From Streptomyces populi (lineage in GTDB: Bacteria > Actinomycetota > Actinomycetes > Streptomycetales > Streptomycetaceae): a stretch of 64,000 nt of DNA. The stretch covers positions 52,183 to 116,182 of the forward strand of contig NZ_KZ626854.1 in NCBI RefSeq assembly GCF_002911015.1, read 5' to 3'. This document shows, in pieces, positions 47,082 to 56,141 of this stretch. Position 1 is the first letter of the stretch; each line of letters begins with the position of its first letter. The notes below the pieces were generated by a model, which saw nothing but the letters and a program-made list of their open reading frames with translations, did no database searches and was not told the origin of the DNA. A program made the position numbers and the translations under genes.

Positions 47082-47572
47082 CCGTCGTGCTGCGCGAGAT
47101 GCGCTGGTGGGACATCGATCCCGTACTGGAGCTGGAGAAGGAACTGTTCCCCGTGGACGCCTGGTCCCGGGGCATGTTCTGGTCCGAACTGGCCCACGCC
47201 CGCGGGCCCGAGGCGACCCGCCGCTACCTGGTCGCCTGCGACGGCGACCGGCTCGTCGGGTACGCCGGGCTCGCCGCCTCGGGAGACCTGGGCGACGTGC
47301 AGACGATCGCGGTGCGGCGGGACCAGTGGGGCACCGGCCTCGGCGGCCGGCTGCTCACCGAACTGCTGCGGGCCGCGACCGACTTCGACTGCGCCGAGGT
47401 GATGCTGGAGTGCCGCGTGGACAACGTCCGCGCCCAGAAGCTCTACGAGCGCTTCGGCTTCGAGCCCATCGGCTTCCGGCGCGGCTACTACCAGCCGGGG
47501 AACATCGACGCCCTGGTGATGCGGCTGCACGACCCATCGACCTCCGTACAAGGAACAGAGACCCATGGCTGA
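47078..47572 (+). CDS. rimI: Ribosomal-protein-S18-alanine N-acetyltransferase RimI
   Basis: 164 residues from GTG 47078, which overlaps the tsaB stop. It is a single GNAT domain: [20 protein letters not shown], then [20 protein letters not shown] (acetyl-CoA loop, QxxGxG-like) and [20 protein letters not shown]. It acetylates the N-terminus of S18 in the classical case; the clustering with tsaB and tsaD is conserved in bacteria. The stop overlaps the tsaD ATG by 8 nt. Confidence 0.94.
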   Translation: MTVVLREMRWWDIDPVLELEKELFPVDAWSRGMFWSELAHARGPEATRRYLVACDGDRLVGYAGLAASGDLGDVQTIAVRRDQWGTGLGGRLLTELLRAATDFDCAEVMLECRVDNVRAQKLYERFGFEPIGFRRGYYQPGNIDALVMRLHDPSTSVQGTETHG

Positions 47573-48668
47573 CGAACCGCTCGTCCTCGGCATCGAGACC
47601 TCCTGCGACGAGACCGGCGTCGGCATCGTCCGCGGCCACACCCTGCTCGCCGACGCCATCGCGTCGAGCGTCGACGAGCACGCGCGCTTCGGCGGGGTGG
47701 TGCCCGAGGTCGCGTCCCGGGCGCACCTGGAGGCGATGGTCCCGACGATCGAGCGGGCGCTGAAGGAGGCGGGGGTGTCGGCGAGGGACCTGGACGGCAT
47801 CGCGGTCACCGCGGGTCCCGGACTCGCCGGGGCGCTGCTCGTCGGGGTCTCGGCCGCGAAGGCGTACGCGTACGCGCTCGGCAAGCCGCTGTACGGCGTC
47901 AACCACCTCGCCTCCCACATCTGCGTGGACCAGCTGGAGCACGGCGCGCTGCCGGAGCCGACGATGGCCCTGCTGGTGTCCGGCGGCCACTCCTCGCTGC
48001 TGCTGTCCACCGACATCACCTCCGACGTACGGCCGATGGGCGCGACCATCGACGACGCGGCCGGCGAGGCCTTCGACAAGATCGCGCGGGTGCTGAACCT
48101 CGGCTTCCCCGGCGGTCCGGTCATCGACCGGTACGCCAAGGAGGGCGACCCGAACGCCATCACGTTCCCGCGCGGTCTCACCGGACCGCGCGACCCCGCC
48201 TACGACTTCTCCTTCTCCGGCCTGAAGACCGCCGTGGCCCGCTGGATCGAAGCCAGGCGGGCGGCGGGGGAGGAGGTGCCGGTGCGCGACGTGGCCGCGT
48301 CCTTCCAGGAGGCCGTGGTGGACGTGCTCACCCGCAAGGCCGTCCGCGCGTGCAAGGACGAGGGCGTCGACCACCTCATGATCGGCGGTGGCGTGGCCGC
48401 GAACTCGCGGCTGCGGGTGCTCGCCCAGGAGCGCTGCGAGGCCGCCGGCATCCGACTGCGGGTGCCGCGCCCCAAGCTGTGCACGGACAACGGAGCGATG
48501 GTCGCCGCGCTGGGCGCCGAGATGGTCGCCCGGAACCGGGCCGCCTCCGACTGGGACCTGTCGGCGGACTCGTCGCTGCCGGTGACGGACCCGCACGTGC
48601 CGGGGAACGGGCACGCGCACACGCACGATCACGTGCACGAGGTGGCGAAGGAGAACCTGTACCCGTGA
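47565..48668 (+). CDS. tsaD: tRNA N6-threonylcarbamoyladenosine transferase TsaD
   Basis: 367 residues. The Kae1/TsaD metal-binding HxxxH is H114-H118 in [14 protein letters not shown]. Other marks are [12 protein letters not shown] at the start, [13 protein letters not shown], and [14 protein letters not shown]. It joins threonylcarbamoyl-AMP to A37 of tRNA. The last 25 residues form a His-rich tail ([13 protein letters not shown]), not part of the core family; it could bind metal. The stop overlaps the next gene by 4 nt. Confidence 0.96.
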   Translation: MADEPLVLGIETSCDETGVGIVRGHTLLADAIASSVDEHARFGGVVPEVASRAHLEAMVPTIERALKEAGVSARDLDGIAVTAGPGLAGALLVGVSAAKAYAYALGKPLYGVNHLASHICVDQLEHGALPEPTMALLVSGGHSSLLLSTDITSDVRPMGATIDDAAGEAFDKIARVLNLGFPGGPVIDRYAKEGDPNAITFPRGLTGPRDPAYDFSFSGLKTAVARWIEARRAAGEEVPVRDVAASFQEAVVDVLTRKAVRACKDEGVDHLMIGGGVAANSRLRVLAQERCEAAGIRLRVPRPKLCTDNGAMVAALGAEMVARNRAASDWDLSADSSLPVTDPHVPGNGHAHTHDHVHEVAKENLYP

Positions 48669-48916
48669 CCGTCGCGCTGATGTGGGAGGCACGGGCCGTC
48701 GCCGGCCGGGGCGAGGACCTCCTCGCCTGGGTACGGGGGCAGAAGGTCCCCGGGGAGCCGGTGCGGCAGGAGGTCCTGCGGGCGCCCCAGGACCGGGTCC
48801 TCGTCATCACCTGGTGGGACGCGGAGTACCACGCCGAGCTTCCCGAACTGCCGGACCCGGACGGGGACCTGGTGTCCCGTCCGGTGCACAGGTGGCGTTT
48901 CGAGCAGGTGGACTGA
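48665..48916 (+). CDS. Small conserved protein coupled to tsaD
   Basis: 83 residues from GTG 48665, overlapping the tsaD stop. It starts [20 protein letters not shown] and has a beta-strand pattern around [18 protein letters not shown], ending HRWRFEQVD. The size and pattern suggest a ferredoxin-like alpha-beta dimer (ABM or similar). I do not recognise a named family. Tight coupling to tsaD suggests co-expression only. Confidence 0.75.
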   Translation: MTVALMWEARAVAGRGEDLLAWVRGQKVPGEPVRQEVLRAPQDRVLVITWWDAEYHAELPELPDPDGDLVSRPVHRWRFEQVD

Positions 48917-48938
48917 GGGAGGCGGCCGGGGTTGCGTG

Positions 48939-48983
48939 CCGGTGGGCCGGGTCAGCGCCGGACGCGCGGACCCGGCCCACCGG
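48939..48983. terminator. Bidirectional terminator between the tsaD and GH3 operons
   Basis: Perfect 15-bp arms CCGGTGGGCCGGGTC (48939-48953) and GACCCGGCCCACCGG (48969-48983) lie between convergent genes. It can end transcription from both sides. Confidence 0.75.
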
Positions 48984-49038
48984 GGCCCGGCCCACGGGGA
49001 CCGGACCCTCCTCCCCCCGGATCAGGGCACCTGCCGGA

Positions 49039-51390
49039 TCAGGAGACCCGCTCGACCTCGGTCTCGCAGCGCAGGCGCCGGTCCGTGCCGAGTCGCCGCA
49101 CCGGGCCCGTCAGGTTCAGCCGGGCCGTGTGCCGTACGTCCGTGCTGGAGGCGGCGAGGCGCAGCTCCAGGGCGCCCGGTTCGACGATCCGGGTGCCGGT
49201 GCGGTCGGTGAACGCCGACAGGTCCGCGTGGAAGCGGAAGGTCACCCGGCGGGCCTCGCCCGGCGCCAGCTCCAGCCGCCGGTAACCGATCAGCCGCACG
49301 TCCGGACGGGTCACCGAGGCCACCGGGTCGTGCAGGTAGAGCTGGACGACCTCGGCGCCCGCGCGCTCACCGGTGTTGCGGACGGTCACCGACACGTCGT
49401 ACGAACCGTCGGTGCCGATCTCCGCCTCGGCAGCCTCGGCAGCCTCGGCAGCCTCGGCAGCTCCGGCCGCTCCGGCCGCTCCGGACGGCTCCCAGGCGAA
49501 CGACGTGTACGAGCGGCCGTGGCCGAACGGGTACAGCGGCGTCGGGTCCAGGCTGCTGACCTCGTTCCGCAGGCCCAGCGGCGGCTGGAGATACGTCCAC
49601 GGCTGGCCGCCCGCCCCGCGCGGCACGCTCACCGGCAGCCTGCCCGACGGGCCGACCCGGCCGGACAGCACGCCCGCCACCGCGGGGCCGCCCTCCTCGC
49701 CCGGGAAGAACGCCTGGACGACGCCGCCGAGACGGTCCTGCCAGCGGCCCAGGGCGTAGGGGCGGCCGGTGAGCAGCACCAGGACGACCGGGACCCCCGT
49801 GGCGACCAGGGCGTCGAGCAGTTCGCCCTGCACGCCCGGCAGGCCGAGGTCGGCGACGTCGCAGCCCTCGCCCGAGGTGCCCCGGCCGAACAGTCCGGCA
49901 CGGTCGCCGAGCACCGCCACGCACACGTCGGCCTCGGCGGCCCGCGCCACCGCCTCCTCGAAACCGGACCGGTCCGGCTCCGAGACCCCGCAGCCCTCGG
50001 AGAACGTCACCTTGGCGTCCGGCAGTTCGGCGCGCAGCGCGTCGAGCACGGTCGGGATGTCCACCCCGGTGGGCACCTCGGGGTGGTGCGTGAGCACGTG
50101 CGAGGGGAACGAGTAGCAGCCGAGCATCGCCAGGGGGTCGTCCGCGCGCGGGCCGACGACCGCGATCCGGGTGTCCGGGGCCAGCGGCAGCACGCCGTCC
50201 GCGTTGTCCAGCAGGACCACCGACTCCTCGGCGAGCCTGCGGGCGAGCGCCCGGTTGCCCGCGGAGTCCAGGTCGACGGGGCGGCCGGTCTCCGGCCGCC
50301 AGTCCTCGTCCAGCAGACCGAGTTCGCACTTCTGGAGCAGCACCCGGCGGGCCGCCCGGTCGACCAGCGACTCGGGGACGGTGCCCGCGCGGACGGCGGC
50401 CACCAGCGGCTCGCCGTAGCACTTCAGCGTGGGCAGCTCGACGTCGATGCCGGCCTCCAGCGCCTTGTGCGCCGCCTCGGCCTCGCTGCCGGCCACCCGG
50501 TGCAGCGTCTGGAGGAAGCCGACGCCGAAGTAGTCCGAGACGACCGTTCCGGTGAAGCCCCACTCGTCGCGCAGCAGCTCGGTCAGCAGGGTCGGGTCGG
50601 CCGACGCCGGGACGCCGTCGATGTCGTTGTAGGCGGCCATCACCGAACGGGCGCCGCCCTCGCGCAGTGCCATCTCGAACGGCGGCAGCGTGATGTCGGA
50701 GAGCTCGCGCGCACCCGCCCGCACCGGCGCCAGGTTCCGGGCTCCGGCCGAGGCCGCGTACCCGGCGAAGTGCTTGAGCGTGGCCACGACCCCGGCCGAC
50801 TCCAGGCCCCGTACGTAGGCGGTGGCGACGGTGGCGACCAGGTACGGGTCCTCGCCGATCGTCTCCTCCACCCGGCCCCAGCGCAGGTCGCGGACCACGT
50901 CCAGGACCGGGGCGAGGCCCTGGTGGACGCCGACCGAGCGCAGGTCGTCGCCGATGCGCCGGCCCAGCTCCTCCACCAGCTCCGGGTCGAAGGCGGCGCC
51001 CCAGGCCAGCGGGACCGGGTACGCCGTCGCCTGCCAGGCGGTGAAGCCCGCCAGGCACTCCTCGTGGGCGATGGCGGGGATGCCGAAGCGGCTCGCTCCG
51101 GCGATCCGGTGCTGGGCGCGGGCGAGGGCCTGCGCGCCCAGCACCGGGTCCACGGGGGCGGTGCCGAAGGAGCGGGTGAGCTGGCCGAGGCCGCGGGTGA
51201 TCAGCTCGTCCCAGTCGTAGGAGGAGGCCATCTCGCTCTGGAGCGGGGCGACTCCGTCGCCGTCCGTCGCGGCGCCCACCCACACGCCGTAGAGCTGGGC
51301 GGTCTTCTCCTCCAGGGTCATCCTGGAGAGCAGGTCGTCGACGCGGGACGCGGCGGGCAGGGCGGGGTCGCGCCAGGGAGCGGTGGTCAT
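49039..51390 (-). CDS. Glycoside hydrolase family 3 (beta-xylosidase/beta-glucosidase, BxlA-like)
   Basis: 783 residues from ATG 51390, with AGGAG 5 nt upstream. The GH3 N-terminal domain carries LSRMTLEEKTAQLYG near the start, LKHFAGYAASAG near 205-216 and the nucleophile D286 in GTVVSDYFGV. The GH3 C-terminal sandwich follows (AVVGPRADDPLAMLGCYSFP), and then a fibronectin-like domain. An Ala/Glu linker coded by 9-bp repeats (49424-49486) sits before the last domain. No signal peptide is present, so it acts inside the cell, which fits hydrolysis of imported xylobiose or similar. It is the last gene of the ABC operon, whose binding protein, permeases and LacI neighbour support this. Confidence 0.92.
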   Translation of the reverse strand: MTTAPWRDPALPAASRVDDLLSRMTLEEKTAQLYGVWVGAATDGDGVAPLQSEMASSYDWDELITRGLGQLTRSFGTAPVDPVLGAQALARAQHRIAGASRFGIPAIAHEECLAGFTAWQATAYPVPLAWGAAFDPELVEELGRRIGDDLRSVGVHQGLAPVLDVVRDLRWGRVEETIGEDPYLVATVATAYVRGLESAGVVATLKHFAGYAASAGARNLAPVRAGARELSDITLPPFEMALREGGARSVMAAYNDIDGVPASADPTLLTELLRDEWGFTGTVVSDYFGVGFLQTLHRVAGSEAEAAHKALEAGIDVELPTLKCYGEPLVAAVRAGTVPESLVDRAARRVLLQKCELGLLDEDWRPETGRPVDLDSAGNRALARRLAEESVVLLDNADGVLPLAPDTRIAVVGPRADDPLAMLGCYSFPSHVLTHHPEVPTGVDIPTVLDALRAELPDAKVTFSEGCGVSEPDRSGFEEAVARAAEADVCVAVLGDRAGLFGRGTSGEGCDVADLGLPGVQGELLDALVATGVPVVLVLLTGRPYALGRWQDRLGGVVQAFFPGEEGGPAVAGVLSGRVGPSGRLPVSVPRGAGGQPWTYLQPPLGLRNEVSSLDPTPLYPFGHGRSYTSFAWEPSGAAGAAGAAEAAEAAEAAEAEIGTDGSYDVSVTVRNTGERAGAEVVQLYLHDPVASVTRPDVRLIGYRRLELAPGEARRVTFRFHADLSAFTDRTGTRIVEPGALELRLAASSTDVRHTARLNLTGPVRRLGTDRRLRCETEVERVS

Positions 51391-51440
51391 GGAACTCCTG
51401 TCGGGGAAAGGGGGGATCGACTGCCCCTGGTCGTACACGT

Positions 51441-52340
51441 TCACTTGCCGCCCACACCCATGAGGCCGCCGACCAGCGCGCGGCGGGCCACCAGGTACAC
51501 GATGAAGATCGGGACCCCGGAGAGGACGACGGAGGCGAGGATCGCGGGGATGTTCACGCCGAACTCGCTCACGTAGTTGAACAGGCCGAGGGTCAGTACC
51601 CGCGGTCCGTCGGACTGGGTGAAGATCAACGGGAAGAGGAAGCCGTTCCAGGCCTGGAGCGCCGAGAAGATGACGACGGTGCTGATGCCGCCCTTGGACA
51701 TCGGGATGACGAGCTGGAACAGCATCCGGGTGGTGGAGGCGCCGTCCAGGGCCATCGCCTCGTACATCTCCTCCGAGATGTCCCGCAGCGTTCCGGTGAG
51801 GATCAGCACCGACACCGGCATGGCGAACGCGGCGGTCGGCAGGATGATCGCGAGCAGGCTGTCGTAGAGGTTCAGCTTGGCGATCATCAGATAGAGCGGC
51901 ACCACGACGGCCTGCGCGGGGATCGCCACGCCCAGCAGGAACAGCCGGAACGCCGCCCCCGACCAGACGCTGCGGGTCCGCACGGCCACGTAGGACAGCG
52001 GGACGCACAGCACCAGGACGATGAGGACGACCCCGGCCGCCGCGAGCACCGTGTTCCACAGCAGGTGGCCGAAGCCGTTGTGCAGGACGGTGTCGTAGTT
52101 GTCGAGCGTCGGATGGGACGGCGGCTTCAGGGCGTTGTGCCCGAGCGCCTCGTCCTGGTGGGTGAGCGAGGCCGAGATCATCGCGTAGATCGGGATGATC
52201 ACGACGGCCAGCCAGATCAGCGTTCCGGCGCCGGCGAGCGGGTTGGCGCGCCGGGTCCAGTGCGCGCGGCGGCGCGCGGGCCGCTCGGCGGCCGGGGCGG
52301 CCTCCGTCTTCACGGGACGGGGCAGTGTGTCGTGTGACAT
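51441..52340 (-). CDS. Carbohydrate ABC transporter permease (MalG type)
   Basis: 299 residues with about six membrane helices. The EAA loop that contacts the ATPase reads YEAMALDGASTTRMLFQLVI-PMSKGG. An N-terminal basic stretch (RPARRRAHWTRRANP) precedes helix 1. Ends with the family-typical RRALVGGLMGVGGK, common in glycan importers. No ATPase is encoded nearby; streptomycete sugar importers usually share the MsiK ATPase from elsewhere. It lies 50 bp upstream of the GH3 gene. Confidence 0.94.
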   Translation of the reverse strand: MSHDTLPRPVKTEAAPAAERPARRRAHWTRRANPLAGAGTLIWLAVVIIPIYAMISASLTHQDEALGHNALKPPSHPTLDNYDTVLHNGFGHLLWNTVLAAAGVVLIVLVLCVPLSYVAVRTRSVWSGAAFRLFLLGVAIPAQAVVVPLYLMIAKLNLYDSLLAIILPTAAFAMPVSVLILTGTLRDISEEMYEAMALDGASTTRMLFQLVIPMSKGGISTVVIFSALQAWNGFLFPLIFTQSDGPRVLTLGLFNYVSEFGVNIPAILASVVLSGVPIFIVYLVARRALVGGLMGVGGK

Positions 52341-52344
52341 GGCG

Positions 52345-53259
52345 TCACATCCCTTCCCGGGTGCTGCGCATGGCGCCGAAGCCGGACAGCTTCACCATTA
52401 GCAGGGACAGCGCGGTCGCCGCGAGCACCAGGAAGGAGGCGACGGCACTCGCGTAGCCGAAGTCGTAGCTCTTGAAGCCCGCCTGGTACATCAGGTACGG
52501 CAGGATCGCCGTGTCGGTGCCCGGACCGCCCTGGGTGAGGATCAGGACCGTCTCGAAGTACGTCAGCGAACCGACGATCATCAGCACGCTCGACGTCGTC
52601 GCCGTGTTGCGCAGCTGCGGCAGCGTGATCGAGAAGAACTGGCGCAGGCGGCCGGCACCGTCGATCGCGGCCGCCTGGTACAGGACTTCGGGAATCTGTC
52701 GTGCCCCGCCCTGGTAGATCAGGGTGTGGAAGGGGATGAACTGCCAGCCGCCGACGAACACGATCGCGAGGAACGCGCCGCTGGTCGTGCCGAGGGTGTC
52801 CTTGTGGATGATGCCGAAGTTCGGGTCGAGCAGGGCGTAGAACAGCAGCGAGATCGCCGTCGACGACAGCAGGAACGGCACGAAGAAGATCGCCGAGAGC
52901 ACCGCGCGGTTGCGCTGGCGGCCCGCCGCCCACACGCCCAGCAGGAGCGAGATCACGGTCTGGAACGCCCAGCTCACCACGGTCAGCGAGACGGTGACCG
53001 TCAGGGACTGGGTCAGCCGGTCGTCGCCCAGCAGCTTGCGCCAGTTGGCCAGACCGGCCGGCTCCGGGTCGCCCAGGCCGTTCCACTTGGTGAACGACAG
53101 GTAGAAGGCCAGGACCATCGGGGCGAGGGCGAAGAACGCGAAGAACAGCACGCCGGGAACGGCCAGTGCGGCGCTGGGGCGGCCGGCCCTGTTGCGCCGG
53201 GTGGGGCGGGGGCGGCCCGCGTCGTCCCGCGGGCCGCCCTTGAGCTGTGTGAGGCTCAC
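52345..53259 (-). CDS. Carbohydrate ABC transporter permease (MalF type)
   Basis: 304 residues from GTG 53259, which overlaps the stop of the binding-protein gene by 4 nt. The longer upstream open frame belongs to another frame of that gene. Six membrane helices are visible, with the EAA loop [25 protein letters not shown] long cytoplasmic start ([20 protein letters not shown]) precedes helix 1. It pairs with the MalG-type permease 4 bp downstream. Confidence 0.93.
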   Translation of the reverse strand: MSLTQLKGGPRDDAGRPRPTRRNRAGRPSAALAVPGVLFFAFFALAPMVLAFYLSFTKWNGLGDPEPAGLANWRKLLGDDRLTQSLTVTVSLTVVSWAFQTVISLLLGVWAAGRQRNRAVLSAIFFVPFLLSSTAISLLFYALLDPNFGIIHKDTLGTTSGAFLAIVFVGGWQFIPFHTLIYQGGARQIPEVLYQAAAIDGAGRLRQFFSITLPQLRNTATTSSVLMIVGSLTYFETVLILTQGGPGTDTAILPYLMYQAGFKSYDFGYASAVASFLVLAATALSLLMVKLSGFGAMRSTREGM

Positions 53260-54563
53260 TTCAGCTCCTTGAGCGCCGACACGAACTGCGTCGGCGAGGA
53301 CTTGCCCACGAACAGCTTGTTGACCTCGGTGAGCATCGGCGTCGCGACGTTCGGGTCGACCGCCTGGTCCCAGCTCAGCGTGAACGCCGGTGCCTGCTGC
53401 ACCATCTGGTACTGGAACTTGGCGAACTCCGGGTTCGGCGAGGCGTCCAGGAGGTCCGCCGCGTTCGAGGTGGCCGGGACGTCGCCGTTGGCGATGAGTT
53501 CCTTCGTGTAGGCCAGGGAGGCGGAGTCCCGGAGGAAGGCGATCGCCGCGTCCTTGTTGGACGTACGGGCGTTCACCGACCAGTAGTTGGTGGGGTTGCC
53601 GACCACGTTGCGGATGTCGCCGGCGCCGCCCTCGATCTTCGGGAAGGCGCACCAGCCCAGGTTCTTCTTGGCGAAGTCGGGGAACTTGCCGAGCTGCGTG
53701 GAGTACTCCCACGAACCCATCAGGTGCATCGCCGCCTTGCCCTTGGCGAAGACCGCGGGCGCGCCGCCGTTGCCGTAGCCCACCGAGCTGTAGCCCTTGC
53801 CGAAGGCGCCGTCGTCGATCAGCTCCTTGACCGTCTGGGCGGCCTTGAGGACCGCCGGGTCGCCCCAGGCGGAGGCGTCACCGTTCTTGATCTTCTCGAA
53901 GACCTGGGGGCCGCCGATCCGGTCGACCAGGTACTCCAGCCACATCAGCTCGGGCCAGATGTCCGCCCCGCCCAGCGCGAACGGAGTGATGTTCGCCTTC
54001 TTCAGCTTCTTGTTGATGTCCAGCAACTGGTCCCAGGTGGTGGGCGGCTGGAGCTTGTGCTCCTCGAAGACGGTCTTGTTGTAGAAGAGGATCACGGGCT
54101 GCATGCCGCGCATCGGCACGCCGTAGTTCTTGCCGTCCAGCCCGCCCGAGGCCAGCACCGACGGCAGGAAGCCGCTCTTGAGCACCGGGTCGGACGCGAT
54201 GACGTCGGTCAGGTCGATCAGCTGGCCGGCCTCGCGGTAGGCCTTGATGGAGCCGCCGCCCCAGTTGAAGAACACGTCGGGGGCGTTGGGCGAGCCCATC
54301 GCGGTGCGCAGCTTGGCCGGGTAGTCGGTCGCGGGCACCTTCTGCAGCTTGATGCTGCCCTTGGCCTTCTTCGCCGCGGCCGACGCGTTGAACCGGTTGA
54401 CGGACTTGACCTGGATCTTCGCGGCGTCGTCGCCGTAGACGAACGCGGTGAGCGTCCCGTCTCCGCCGGAACCGCCGCTGGAGCCGCAGGCGGTGAGCCC
54501 GCCGACAGAGGCCAGGGCGGCCGTGCCCGCGCCGAGGAACCAACGTCTGCTGTAGGACTCCAT
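53256..54563 (-). CDS. Extracellular solute-binding lipoprotein (probable xylo-oligosaccharide receptor)
   Basis: 435 residues from ATG 54563; GTG 54572 is less likely because GAGAGG sits 8 nt before 54563. The start has a twin-arginine motif (SRRWFLG) and a lipobox LTAC at about residue 26, so it is exported and lipid-anchored. The rest is a family 1 binding protein ([20 protein letters not shown], then [20 protein letters not shown] and [20 protein letters not shown]). Its sugar is inferred from the xylanase and GH3 genes nearby, in the manner of BxlE. It heads the minus-strand operon. Confidence 0.92.
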   Translation of the reverse strand: MESYSRRWFLGAGTAALASVGGLTACGSSGGSGGDGTLTAFVYGDDAAKIQVKSVNRFNASAAAKKAKGSIKLQKVPATDYPAKLRTAMGSPNAPDVFFNWGGGSIKAYREAGQLIDLTDVIASDPVLKSGFLPSVLASGGLDGKNYGVPMRGMQPVILFYNKTVFEEHKLQPPTTWDQLLDINKKLKKANITPFALGGADIWPELMWLEYLVDRIGGPQVFEKIKNGDASAWGDPAVLKAAQTVKELIDDGAFGKGYSSVGYGNGGAPAVFAKGKAAMHLMGSWEYSTQLGKFPDFAKKNLGWCAFPKIEGGAGDIRNVVGNPTNYWSVNARTSNKDAAIAFLRDSASLAYTKELIANGDVPATSNAADLLDASPNPEFAKFQYQMVQQAPAFTLSWDQAVDPNVATPMLTEVNKLFVGKSSPTQFVSALKELK

Positions 54564-54609
54564 GGACGGCACCTCTCGGTCAGCGCGAGGGATCGCCGAT
54601 GATCCGTCG

Positions 54610-54641
54610 CGAATGTTTCGAGTTATATTTCGAATGTTCCG
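54610..54641. promoter_or_regulatory. Paired operators between the ABC operon and the LacI gene
   Basis: CGAATGTTTCG (54610-54620, a CGAA-N3-TTCG palindrome) is repeated as CGAATGTTCCG (54631-54641), 21 bp apart, which is two helical turns. The block is AT-rich for this genome and lies between the divergent starts. The same palindrome occurs before the xylanase gene at 56119. Confidence 0.75.
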
Positions 54642-54664
54642 GGAAGGTAAGACGATCCGAAGGG

Positions 54665-54693
54665 CTCGTCAAGAGGTCGCGCAGAGATACGAT
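54665..54693 (+). promoter_or_regulatory. Leaderless promoter of the LacI gene
   Basis: CTCGTC (54665-54670) and TACGAT (54688-54693) with a 17-bp spacer. The -10 element ends 7 nt before ATG 54701, and no ribosome binding site is visible. Confidence 0.5.
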
Positions 54694-54700
54694 CGCCGCC

Positions 54701-55729
54701 ATGAAGCCTGGGAAGTCCGCAGAACCACAGACGGCGACGCTGGCCGAGATCGCTCGGGAGGCCGGCGTGTCGGCTCCGACTGTTTCGAAAGTCCTCAACG
54801 GCCGCGCCGATGTCGCCCCCGCGACCCGCTCCCGCGTCGAGGAGCTGCTGCACGCCTACGGCTACCGGCGCCGCCGGGCCGAGGCTTCCCGCTCGCCGCT
54901 GATCGACCTGGTCTTCCACGAGCTGGAGAGCGCCTGGGCGATGGAGGTCATCCGGGGCGTGGAGAACGTCGCCAGGGAGGCCGGCCTCAGTGTCGTGCTC
55001 TCCGAGTCGGCCGGGCGGCTCACCCCCGGCCGGACCTGGGCCGACCAGGTCGCCGCCCGTCGCCCGCACGGCGTGGTCCTCGTCCTGTCGGGCCTCGACG
55101 ACTCCCAGCGCGCCCTGCTGAACAGCAGGTCCATCCCGTTCGTGGTGATGGATCCGGCGGGCGACCCCGGCGTCGACGTGCCCTCCATCGGCGCCACCAA
55201 CTGGCAGGGCGGCCTCGCCGCCACCCGCCACCTCGTCGAACTCGGCCACACCCGGATCGGTGCCATCAGCGGGCCGTCCCGGATGATGTGCAGCCGGGCC
55301 CGGGTCGACGGCTACCGCGCGGCGCTGGAGACGGCCGGGCTGCCCGTCGACCCCTCGCTGATCGTCGCCGGGGACTTCCACCACGAGGCCGGGTACCGGA
55401 TCGGGCTCGACCTGCTGCGCCGCCCCGACCGGCCCACGGCCGTCTTCGCCGGCAACGACCTCCAGGCGCTCGGCCTCTACGAGGCGGCCCGTGAGCTGGG
55501 GCTGCGCATTCCCGAGGACCTGAGCGTCGTCGGCTTCGACGATCTGCCGGTGGCCCGCTGGGTGGGGCCGCCGCTGACGACCGTGCGACAGCCGCTGACG
55601 GAGATGGCCGAGGCGGCGGCGAAGCTGGTGCTCGACCTGAGCCGCCAGGAGAGGCCCTCGGCCGGGACGCGGATGGAGCTCGCGACCAGCCTGGTGGTGC
55701 GCAGCAGCACGGGGGCGCCTCCGGCTTGA
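54701..55729 (+). CDS. LacI-family transcriptional regulator of the xylan cluster
   Basis: 342 residues from ATG 54701. The LacI helix-turn-helix is at about 12-35 (TLAEIAREAGVSAPTVSKVL-NGRADV). The periplasmic-binding-like sensor domain follows (LIDLVFHELESAWAMEVIRG, later PTAVFAGNDLQALGLYEAAR and DLSVVGFDDLPVARWVGPPL-TTVRQP). An in-frame start 102 bp upstream is rejected because TACGAT sits 7 nt before 54701. It is divergent from the ABC operon, with a palindrome pair between them, and probably represses both it and the xylanase until a xylo-sugar binds. Confidence 0.93.
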   Translation: MKPGKSAEPQTATLAEIAREAGVSAPTVSKVLNGRADVAPATRSRVEELLHAYGYRRRRAEASRSPLIDLVFHELESAWAMEVIRGVENVAREAGLSVVLSESAGRLTPGRTWADQVAARRPHGVVLVLSGLDDSQRALLNSRSIPFVVMDPAGDPGVDVPSIGATNWQGGLAATRHLVELGHTRIGAISGPSRMMCSRARVDGYRAALETAGLPVDPSLIVAGDFHHEAGYRIGLDLLRRPDRPTAVFAGNDLQALGLYEAARELGLRIPEDLSVVGFDDLPVARWVGPPLTTVRQPLTEMAEAAAKLVLDLSRQERPSAGTRMELATSLVVRSSTGAPPA

Positions 55730-55782
55730 GGCCGGGTGCCGGGTGCCTCCGGTGCGGGTTCGGTGCCGGTGCGTCGTGGGTC

Positions 55783-55869
55783 GGGGCCGTGCCGGTGCAT
55801 CAGCCCGTCGCCGTCGGACGGAGATGTGGGCGTCGGTGGCGACGGGCATCGATGTACCGGCACGGCCCC
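55783..55869 (+). terminator. Long imperfect hairpin after the LacI gene
   Basis: The left arm (55783-55812) starts GGGGCCGTGCCGGTGCATC, and the right arm (55838-55869) ends with ATGTACCGGCACGGCCCC. About 28 of 30 positions pair, with one mismatch and a 2-nt bulge. The unpaired centre is about 25 nt. It lies 54 bp after the LacI stop and may be its terminator or a folded repeat. Confidence 0.55.
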
Positions 55870-55934
55870 TCACGCCGGATCCCGACTGCGGGTGATCGGT
55901 GGCTCGGGTGCAGTTCCTCACCGGCGTGAAGATT

Positions 55935-55979
55935 CAGCCCCTCCGGCGTTTGAGGAGCGGGGTCCGGGGCGGAGCCCCC
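55935..55979 (+). repeat. Streptomyces intergenic REP-like element
   Basis: CAGCCCCTCCGGCGTTTGAG continues into GAGCGGGGTCCGGGGCGGAG-CCCC. I recognise this as a very common short intergenic repeat of Streptomyces genomes, usually near gene ends. GGGGTCCGGGGCGGAGCCCC is itself a near palindrome. The stretch from here to the xylanase operator holds G-rich runs and no gene. Confidence 0.7.
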
Positions 55980-56118
55980 AGGTAAGGGTCGGGTAGGGGC
56001 GGAGGGGGCGAAAAAAGGGGGCACCAGGGGGCAGGTCGGTCCTGCGGGGCCGGGGAGGCCGTATTGACGGGTGGGGCGTCCCCCTCCACACTCCTGCGAA
56101 GTCAATCGGTTGTACGGC

Positions 56119-56129
56119 CGAAACTTTCG
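56119..56129 (+). promoter_or_regulatory. Operator directly before the xylanase gene
   Basis: CGAAACTTTCG is a perfect CGAA-N3-TTCG palindrome. Its last G is the first base of the ribosome binding site GGAGG (56129-56133), so a bound repressor would block RNA polymerase or initiation. It matches the paired sites at 54610-54641. Confidence 0.75.
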
Positions 56130-56141
56130 GAGGCACCCGCC

